A stretch of DNA of 12,656 nt from contig CAMPGU010000106.1 of assembly GCA_946885645.1 (NCBI GenBank), positions 1 to 12,656 on the forward strand. The letters run 5' to 3'. This document shows, piece by piece, positions 7,584 through 12,656 of the stretch. This DNA is from an uncultured Haloferula sp. Its GTDB lineage: Bacteria; Verrucomicrobiota; Verrucomicrobiae; Verrucomicrobiales; Akkermansiaceae. The notes under the pieces are model-generated. The model was not told the DNA's origin and did no database searches. It saw only the letters and a program-made list of their open reading frames with translations. The position numbers and the translations under genes are program-made. Every line of letters begins with the position of its first letter. Positions within the stretch are counted from its first letter, which is position 1.

Positions 7584-7760
7584 GTGGGTGAGGAAAAGGC
7601 GAGGGGAGGCGGTCTGAGGGAATTCCACTTCGCCGCCGCATCCTGCATCAAGCACCTAATGGCAGGAATTTGAAAAATCCGGGTCATTCGGAGCGCTCTT
7701 TTTGAGATTCCCGCCCTCGCTTGCAAGCTGCCGCCGGCCGGGTCATCTTGTCCTGCCGTC
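7584..7760. other. Divergent intergenic region between HrgA-like and LolA-like genes
   Basis: This 177-base region must hold promoters for both outward-facing genes. It is locally AT-richer around 7673-7705. I could not fit a convincing -35/-10 pair on either strand. A 10-bp perfect palindrome (GCTTGCAAGC, 7719-7728) lies 33 bases before the plus-strand gene. No Shine-Dalgarno is evident at either start codon. Confidence 0.4.
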
Positions 7761-8465
7761 ATGAAATCCCTTTTACCCGCTTTCCTGCTCGCCGCCGCCA
7801 TCGCCCCGCTGCACGCCCGGCAACCGGACGCCAATGCGATGATCCGGAGCATCCGCCTCTCCGCCACGCTCCAGCAAATGGACCTGGCCGGGGTGATCCG
7901 GAAGGATGGCCAGGCGGACGTCCCGGTCAGCCTGTTCGTACGGGAGAACAACATGCAGTTCTGGCTCGGCCGGAACGAACGCTTCCACATCCGCATGGGT
8001 GACGAGGAGGCGAAGCTCATGACGGTGGTGGACGACAAGGGGACCACGAAAAACTTTCCCACCTCGAAGCTGATCCAACGGATCAACGGCACCGACGTGA
8101 CCTACGAGGATCTGACCCTGCGCTTCCTCTACTGGCAGAATGCCAAGCTGGAAGGAGAGGAAAGGATCCGCGGGGAGGATTGCTACAAGGTCCGCCTGGA
8201 CAACCCGAAGCCCGGCACAGGGGCCTTCGCGGCGGTGTACGTGTGGATCCACAAGAAATACGGCGCCTTCTGGCAGATCCGCGCGCACGACAAACAGGGG
8301 CGGGCACTCAAGGAATTCCAGGTCAACTCCGTGATGCAGCTGCCCGGCGGGAAGGGCTACACGATCCAGGAGATGCTGGTGAATTCCCTGAGTCCGGACC
8401 TGCGCGTGACCTCGCAAACCCGCCTGACCTTCGAGAAACCGAAGAAGGAGTTCAGGAGGCGCTAG
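7761..8465 (+). CDS. Secreted LolA-like outer-membrane lipoprotein-sorting homologue
   Basis: This 234-residue protein has a signal peptide (KSLLPAFLLAAAIAPLHA, probable cleavage near residue 19). There is no cysteine near that site, so it should be a soluble periplasmic protein. The body resembles the 'outer membrane lipoprotein-sorting protein' family (PF17131), a single-domain LolA/LolB-type half-barrel. The most telling stretch runs from TYEDLTLRFLYW through KLEGEERIRGEDCYKVRL (about 114-146), where the Y-W and GEE-x-I-x-G-x-DCY pattern is characteristic. C141 is the only cysteine. LolA-fold proteins carry hydrophobic ligands such as lipoprotein acyl chains across the periplasm; a specific ligand for this subfamily is not established. 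The basic C-terminus ends in RRR. The start is the ATG at 7761, fixed by the signal peptide; no Shine-Dalgarno is visible. A hairpin terminator follows about 170 bases downstream. Confidence 0.78.
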   Translation: MKSLLPAFLLAAAIAPLHARQPDANAMIRSIRLSATLQQMDLAGVIRKDGQADVPVSLFVRENNMQFWLGRNERFHIRMGDEEAKLMTVVDDKGTTKNFPTSKLIQRINGTDVTYEDLTLRFLYWQNAKLEGEERIRGEDCYKVRLDNPKPGTGAFAAVYVWIHKKYGAFWQIRAHDKQGRALKEFQVNSVMQLPGGKGYTIQEMLVNSLSPDLRVTSQTRLTFEKPKKEFRRR

Positions 8466-8466
8466 G

Positions 8467-8501
8467 GCCTGCCGGATCAATGGTGACGATGCGGGGCAGG
8501 C
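8467..8501 (+). repeat. 7-bp inverted repeat just after the LolA-like stop codon
   Basis: GCCTGCC (8467-8473) and GGCAGGC (8495-8501) are perfect inverse complements separated by 21 bases, starting two bases after the stop. No T-tract follows, so this is not a classic intrinsic terminator. It could protect the 3' end of the message. The rest of 8502-8636 shows no gene, repeat or RNA that I recognise. Confidence 0.3.
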
Positions 8502-8636
8502 GAGTTCCGCCTTGACCCGGGGTGGGGCTGCCTTCTTGCTCCGCCGCGTTCCTGCGATGACCGTATCCTGCAATAGCTCCTGCCTCCTCTGCGTTCGCGC
8601 CACGGGGACGGAACCCATTTGAAGCCATCGGCCCGG

Positions 8637-8664
8637 GGCCCCTCCATGGGCGGGGCCTTTTGTT
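8637..8664 (+). terminator. Intrinsic-terminator-like GC hairpin with T-tract
   Basis: GGCCCC (8637-8642), a 9-base loop and GGGGCC (8652-8657) form a 6-bp all-GC stem, followed at once by TTTTGTT. It lies 172 bases after the LolA-like gene and 87 bases before the SulP start. The plain reading is a terminator for the upstream gene. Attenuation in a long SulP leader is a weaker alternative. Confidence 0.6.
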
Positions 8665-8751
8665 ATGCCGAATTCGCCCCTTTCCTTGGAAGAGGGAGCA
8701 TGGCCCGGGGATTGCCCGCTGGCCTTCTAGTCCGATGATTTTGCAGGAAAC

Positions 8752-10302
8752 ATGTTCAAAGATCTTTTTCAGAAGAAGCGCGGCACCTGGAGGGGTGACG
8801 CGTTGGCAGGGCTGACGACCGCCCTTGCCTTGGTCCCCGGTTCGATCGCCTTCGCCTTTGTCGCGGGAGTGCCGCCCATTTCAGGGCTCTACGCGGGTTT
8901 CATCATTTGCCTGATTACCGCCGCTTTTGGCGGCAGGCCGGGGATGATTTCCTCCGCTGCCGGTTCACTGGCGGTGGTGATGGTGGCGCTGGTCGCGGAG
9001 GGAAACCGTCGCGGCGGGGAGGGCGCAGGCTTTGAATACCTCCTCCTCACGGTGATGCTGATGGGCCTGATCCAGGTGGTGATCGGGGTGCTGAAGCTCG
9101 GGCGCTTCATCCGGCTGGTTCCCCATCCGGTCATGATGGGTTTCGTCAACGGCCTCGCCATCGTCGTTTTTCTGTCCCAATTGAAGATGTTCCGTGAAAG
9201 GGACGGCGCGGCCGTCGGCGATTGGCTCCAAGGCCAGGCGCTCTGGACGATGCTCGGCCTGACCGCCGGGACCATGGCTATCGTTTATCTCTTCCCGCGG
9301 CTCACGAAGAAAGTTCCTTCCTCCCTCGTGGCGATCATCGGGGTCAGCTTGGCCGCCGCGTTGGGGATTTCCACCCTCACCGTGGGAGACCTTTCGAGCG
9401 TTCAAGGGAGCCTTCCGACACTACACATGCCGCAGGTTCCCCTCACATGGGAAACGTTCCGTTTCATCGCCCCTTACGCGCTTATCCTGGCGCTGGTCGG
9501 CCTGATCGAAACGCTGATGACCTTGCAATTGATCGACGAGGTGACGGATACCCGCGGCAAGGGCAATCGGGAGGCGCTTGCACTCGGGGCTGCGAACCTG
9601 GTGACCGGAGCGTTCAAAGGAATGGGTGGATGCGCGCTCGTCGGTGAAAGCCTTATCAATATCGCATCGGGGGGACGCGGCCGGATGTCTGGAGTCTTCG
9701 CGGCGGCGGCGCTGCTTGCCTTCATCCTCGTCGGGGCACCCCTGATCGACCGCATTCCCATCGCTGCCCTCACGGGGGTCATGTTCGTGGTGGTGATCGC
9801 GACCTTTGAATGGACGAGCTTCAAGACCATCGGGAAAGTCCCGCTCAGCGAGGTGCTCATCATCGTCTCGGTGACCGGCATCACGGTTTGGCAAGATCTT
9901 GCCGTCGCCGTAATCAGCGGGGTGGTCCTCTCCGCCCTGGTCTTCGCTTGGAAGAGCGCCAAGCACGTCCGGCTTTCGGTGGTGGCGGAATCGGATAACG
10001 AGAGGATCTACCGCCTGGACGGGCTCCTCTATTTCGGCTCCGTCCGGGACTTCGCCGAGCAATTCAAGCCTGCCGCCGATCCGCAGCGGGTGGTCGTGGA
10101 TTTCCATGCGTCCAGGGTCTGTGATCTCTCAGGCTTGGAAGCGATCAAATCGCTCGCGGAACGATACCGGAAGCTCGGAAAGATCCTGCTGGTCCGGCAC
10201 CTTTCTGCCGATTGCCGGCGGATGCTCGAGCGGGCGGGATCGCTCGTCGAGATCGAGATCGCCGAGGATGACCCGGACTATCTGGTGGCGCGGATCCCGT
10301 GA
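8752..10302 (+). CDS. SulP-family inorganic anion transporter with STAS domain
   Basis: This 516-residue inner-membrane protein has the usual length for SulP/SLC26 carriers. The N-terminal block DALAGLTTALALVPGSIAFA, running on into GVPPISGLYAGF, is the family signature. About ten or more hydrophobic segments run to residue 400. The region around 253-310 (IETLMTLQLIDEVTDTRGKG; GCALVGESLINIASGGRGRMSG) resembles the BicA/YbaR-like bacterial subgroup. A cytoplasmic STAS domain fills about 407-512, with VVVDFHASRVCDLSGLEAI as its core; D458 and S460 mark the conserved loop. Such carriers move sulfate, bicarbonate or other anions, often with sodium or protons. The substrate cannot be decided here, and no sulfate-assimilation or carbonic anhydrase gene is adjacent. 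The ATG at 8752 has AGGA (8745-8748) only three bases away, a short spacing. The preceding hairpin suggests its own promoter. It is convergent with the broken toxin gene. Confidence 0.93.
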   Translation: MFKDLFQKKRGTWRGDALAGLTTALALVPGSIAFAFVAGVPPISGLYAGFIICLITAAFGGRPGMISSAAGSLAVVMVALVAEGNRRGGEGAGFEYLLLTVMLMGLIQVVIGVLKLGRFIRLVPHPVMMGFVNGLAIVVFLSQLKMFRERDGAAVGDWLQGQALWTMLGLTAGTMAIVYLFPRLTKKVPSSLVAIIGVSLAAALGISTLTVGDLSSVQGSLPTLHMPQVPLTWETFRFIAPYALILALVGLIETLMTLQLIDEVTDTRGKGNREALALGAANLVTGAFKGMGGCALVGESLINIASGGRGRMSGVFAAAALLAFILVGAPLIDRIPIAALTGVMFVVVIATFEWTSFKTIGKVPLSEVLIIVSVTGITVWQDLAVAVISGVVLSALVFAWKSAKHVRLSVVAESDNERIYRLDGLLYFGSVRDFAEQFKPAADPQRVVVDFHASRVCDLSGLEAIKSLAERYRKLGKILLVRHLSADCRRMLERAGSLVEIEIAEDDPDYLVARIP

Positions 10303-10330
10303 TGCATCGTTTGGAACAACCGACGCAGTT

Positions 10331-10648
10331 TTACTCTGGGCCCCGCCGCTGCTGCCAATGCCGGTCATGACCAGCTGCGTGGAGCACCGCTATCACAAGG
10401 ACGACACCTGCCGAATCATCCACGTGATAGATGATGCGGTAGGGAAAGCGTTTGGGATAGAGCCAACGGATCTGCCCGGACGGCGAGCGGCGGCTTCCAT
10501 TAATTGGGTCGAAAACGAACCGCTCCTAGACACGGATAACCTCCTGGATGAAATCTACCCCTAAATCCGGTTCCCGCGCCTCATACCATTCTGCCGCCTC
10601 CGCCACATCCTGTTCGACTTCAGGCCGGAATTCGATCTGCCAGCTCAT
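10331..10648 (-). pseudogene. ParE/RelE-type toxin, interrupted by one in-frame amber stop
   Basis: Reading the minus strand from the ATG at 10648 gives a 105-codon frame ending in TAA (10331-10333). It has one internal TAG at codon 41 (10526-10528). Both halves match a ParE/RelE-superfamily toxin. The first half has FRPEVEQDVAEAAEWYE and FIQEVIRV. The second has ERFVFDP, SRR, then IRWLYPKRFPYRIIYHVDD, then VLHAAGHDRHW. There is no frameshift, so one base change explains the break; at this position I would expect Trp (TGG) or a similar residue. After the stop the first in-frame GTG is codon 76, too late to restore the domain. Family members inhibit DNA gyrase or cleave mRNA; the 40-residue product should not. 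The start overlaps the antitoxin stop (ATGA). Alternatives are a sequencing error or amber suppression. Confidence 0.85.
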
Positions 10649-10860
10649 GCTTGGAAGCGGGCATTGAGCCTGGCCTTCATCTCATCAAGGCGCAAGTTAC
10701 TGCCGGGATCCTCTAGGTGTTTTGCAAGCCGGCCTTCGACGACAATTCGGTCAGCCTCAGAAAGCCCGTCGTCATCGAGTTCCATCGCAGAACGGATGAG
10801 CTGCTGTCTTTCTCCCACGGAGAGGGCTGGCAACTCGGCAAGGACTTCGGCGAGGCTCAT
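10645..10860 (-). CDS. Addiction-module antitoxin-like protein (TIGR02574/PF09720 type)
   Basis: This 71-residue protein resembles the 'putative addiction module component' antitoxins that partner ParE/RelE toxins. An N-terminal helical part (MSLAEVLAELPALSVGERQQ) is followed by a C-terminal toxin-binding tail. That tail has the pattern VEGRLAKHLEDP, then LDEMKARLNARF, close to the family's 'E-x-R-l-x-dP…EE-x-x-x-R-L' ending. The ATG at 10860 is supported by an AGGA seven bases upstream, the best ribosome-binding site in the window. The frame stays open to 10971, but those codons overlap the end of the ABC-F gene. Its stop TGA overlaps the toxin ATG (ATGA), indicating translational coupling. 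It begins 59 bases after the ABC-F stop, so it may have its own autoregulated promoter there. Because the toxin is broken, this is effectively an orphan antitoxin. Confidence 0.8.
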   Translation of the reverse strand: MSLAEVLAELPALSVGERQQLIRSAMELDDDGLSEADRIVVEGRLAKHLEDPGSNLRLDEMKARLNARFQA

Positions 10861-10867
10861 ACGGCTA

Positions 10868-10871
10868 TCCT
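10868..10871 (-). promoter_or_regulatory. Shine-Dalgarno of the antitoxin gene
   Basis: AGGA on the minus strand with a 7-base spacer to the ATG at 10860. This decides the short start over the longer open frame that runs into the ABC-F gene. It stands out because most genes in this window lack a visible Shine-Dalgarno. Confidence 0.6.
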
Positions 10872-10919
10872 GGCCGGAAAAACCCGGGTTGTCAGCGGCA
10901 ATTTCCTGTCCGCCCGTGA

Positions 10920-12656
10920 TCACACCAGCTTCGCCTTCACCGCCTCGATCTCCTCGGTCAATGCTTCCCACCGCGTGATCGCTGCCTCCAACTTCTGGGT
11001 GATCTGCTCCACCGTGTTGGTCACGAGGCGGAATTTGGCGGGTGAAGCGACCACTTCCGGTTTGGAGAGATCTGCGGTGGCGGTGGCTTGGGCGGTCTCG
11101 AGGTCGGCGATCCGTTTTTCCAGCGCGACCATTTCGTCCTCCAGCGGCTTCAGCACCTGGGTCCGGAGCTGGCGCTGCTCGGCCTCGATACGCTTCTGAT
11201 CCTTGCGGCTGACGGAGACCGATTTGTTCGGGGCATTCTTCGCCTCCGCGGCCATGGTGGCGGCGTGGGCGCGGGAGGAAAGGGTGGCACCGCCCTTTTC
11301 GTCGGCCGTCTTGTCCAGATAGTAGGTGATATTCCCTTGGAACAGACGCGGGTCTTCCCCGGGGCGGAACTCCAAGGTCTTGTGGACCACCGGATCGAGG
11401 AAGGACCGGTTGTGGGAAACGATCATCACCGTCCCGGCATAGTCGGCGAGGGCCTTCTGAAGCACCTCCTGCGATTGCATGTCCAGGTGGTTCGTCGGTT
11501 CGTCCAGGATCAGGAAATTCGCCGGGGCCACCAGCATGCGCACCAGCGCGACGCGGGAACGCTCGCCGCCGGAGAGCACGCCCACCTTCTTGAACACGTC
11601 GTCCCCGCGGAAGAGGAAGCAGCCCAGCAGGTTCCGGCAGTAGGGGCCGGACTCGCGGCTTGCCACTTCCTCCACCGTTTCCAGCACGGTTTTGGTCGGG
11701 TCGAGTTCATCCGCGTGGTTCTGCGAGAAGAAAGAGGTGGCGACCCGCAGGCCGAATTCATGCGTGCCTTCATCCGGTGCTTCCTGGCCGGTGATGATCC
11801 GGCAGAAAGTCGATTTACCCGCGCCGTTCGGCCCCACGATGGCCATGCGCTCGCCGCGGTTGATCTCGAAGTCGAACTTCTTGAAGACCTGCAGCGGACC
11901 GTAGCTCTTCGAGACCTTCTCCAGCTTCGCCACCAGATTCCCGCTCTGCGGCGGCGGCGGGAATTTGAAGTTCATCACGGCATCCGCGGACTCCGGCGCG
12001 GGGATGCGCTCGATCTTGTCCAGCATCTTGATGCGGGACTGCACCAGCGTCGCCTTGTTCGCGGAGGCGCGGAAGCGGTCGATGAAGCGTTGGATCTCGC
12101 CGATTTCCCGCTGCTGCGCGGTGTATTGCTTCATCTGGATTTCCCGCCGCAGGACGGACTCCGTTTCGTAATACGTGTAGTTCCCGGAGTACTCCTCGCA
12201 GCGCCCGTGGTGGAAGGCGAGGGTGCGGGTACAGAGGGTATCCAGCAGCGCGCGGTCGTGGGAAATCAGGAGGATCGCCCCGGGGTAATTGATTAAATAT
12301 TGCTCCACCCAGCGCTGGGTGCCGATGTCCAGGTGGTTCGTGGGCTCGTCCAGCAGCAGGACCTCGGGCTCCTGGAGGAAGAGCTTCGCCATCGCGATGC
12401 GCATCTGCCAGCCCCCGGAGAAGTGCCCGCAGTCGCGGTCGAAGTCCTTCCGGCTGAAGCCCAGCCCCTGGAGGACGGATTCCACCTTCGGCTTCATGCG
12501 CGCGGGATCAGTCTCGTCCAGCTTGAGCTCGAGTTCGCCGATCTCCTCCAGCAACTCGCCGTAGGGGGAGGATCGCGGGTCCAGCTTCTCCAGTTCCCCC
12601 GAAAGCCGGTCGATTTTTTCCTGAAGCGCCAGGGTCTCGCCGAAGGCCCGCATGGT
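10920..12656 (-). CDS. ABC-F family ATPase, 5' truncated by window edge
   Basis: This is the C-terminal 578 visible codons of a soluble twin-ATPase ABC-F protein; the first Walker A lies beyond the right edge. Numbering from the ATG at 12653, which is probably internal, the first ATPase shows signature SGGWQMR (79-85), Walker B LLLDEPTNHLD (99-109) and switch SHDR (131-134). A charged linker helix follows (about 165-215, the ABC-F interdomain arm that contacts the ribosomal P/E site). The second ATPase shows GPNGAGKST (274-282), LSGGERSR (360-367), LILDEPTNHLD (381-391) and SHNR (413-416). A lysine/glutamate-rich C-terminal coiled coil fills about 483-577. There are no membrane segments. ABC-F proteins act on translating ribosomes, in translation control or antibiotic protection; which applies is not readable here. 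Stop TGA 10920-10922. The antitoxin gene lies 59 bases downstream on the same strand. Confidence 0.93.
   Translation of the reverse strand, partial: TMRAFGETLALQEKIDRLSGELEKLDPRSSPYGELLEEIGELELKLDETDPARMKPKVESVLQGLGFSRKDFDRDCGHFSGGWQMRIAMAKLFLQEPEVLLLDEPTNHLDIGTQRWVEQYLINYPGAILLISHDRALLDTLCTRTLAFHHGRCEEYSGNYTYYETESVLRREIQMKQYTAQQREIGEIQRFIDRFRASANKATLVQSRIKMLDKIERIPAPESADAVMNFKFPPPPQSGNLVAKLEKVSKSYGPLQVFKKFDFEINRGERMAIVGPNGAGKSTFCRIITGQEAPDEGTHEFGLRVATSFFSQNHADELDPTKTVLETVEEVASRESGPYCRNLLGCFLFRGDDVFKKVGVLSGGERSRVALVRMLVAPANFLILDEPTNHLDMQSQEVLQKALADYAGTVMIVSHNRSFLDPVVHKTLEFRPGEDPRLFQGNITYYLDKTADEKGGATLSSRAHAATMAAEAKNAPNKSVSVSRKDQKRIEAEQRQLRTQVLKPLEDEMVALEKRIADLETAQATATADLSKPEVVASPAKFRLVTNTVEQITQKLEAAITRWEALTEEIEAVKAKLV

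Noticed and set aside
7584..7655. A 24-residue N-terminal extension of the HrgA-like protein from a GTG start
   Set aside because: The extra residues do not look like part of the winged helix, and the ATG at 7583 begins exactly at a family-like MSLR start.
10106..10564. A plus-strand open frame running from inside the SulP gene through the toxin region
   Set aside because: Its first part is out of frame within SulP and its second part is antisense to the recognisable toxin sequence.
11088..12296. A 402-codon plus-strand open frame opposite the ABC-F gene
   Set aside because: Antisense to a clear twin-ATPase with all motifs; same high-GC artefact.
1..12656. Search for CRISPR arrays, IS ends, phage or defence clusters and tRNA/rRNA genes
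   Set aside because: No regularly spaced repeats, transposase, integrase, terminal inverted repeats or cloverleaf-like sequence were seen on reading both strands.

Overview
The window is GC-rich bacterial chromosomal DNA. The gene families suggest a Verrucomicrobiota genome of the Luteolibacter/Haloferula/Akkermansiaceae kind. The clues are secreted NPCBM-GH97 and GH76 enzymes, a LolA-like outer-membrane lipoprotein-sorting homologue and weak Shine-Dalgarno sequences. This taxonomic call is an inference from family content, not a search result. No rRNA, tRNA, IS element or CRISPR array is visible. Both ends cut through genes.

Layout: (1) 2-1994, plus strand: the 3' part of a membrane-anchored spermidine-synthase-like protein, then a YihY/BrkB-family six-helix membrane protein. 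(2) 2010-7583, minus strand: four genes in a row with gaps of about 80-100 bases. In transcription order they are a winged-helix protein resembling the HrgA/COG2958 family with a degenerate nuclease motif, a small DxD glycosyltransferase, a secreted NPCBM-GH97 alpha-glycosidase and a secreted GH76 alpha-1,6-mannanase-like enzyme. The last two look like a small alpha-glycan-degrading pair. (3) 7761-10302, plus strand: a secreted LolA-like protein, an intrinsic-terminator-like hairpin, and a SulP anion transporter with a C-terminal STAS domain. (4) 10331-12656, minus strand: an ABC-F ATPase whose start lies off the right edge, followed by a two-gene toxin-antitoxin module.

The most notable item is that last module. 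The antitoxin-like gene (10645-10860) is intact and overlaps the toxin start by an ATGA junction. The ParE/RelE-type toxin frame (10331-10648) is recognisable over its full length but carries a single in-frame amber stop at codon 41. Other items worth a second look are the lost E-x-K residues in the HrgA-like protein, the 55-residue spacing of the putative catalytic Asp/Glu in the GH97 enzyme (suggesting a retaining enzyme), a hairpin abutting the GH97 start codon, and overlapping palindromes upstream of the GH76 gene. I see no convincing wholly new multi-gene system; the rest is ordinary chromosomal content.
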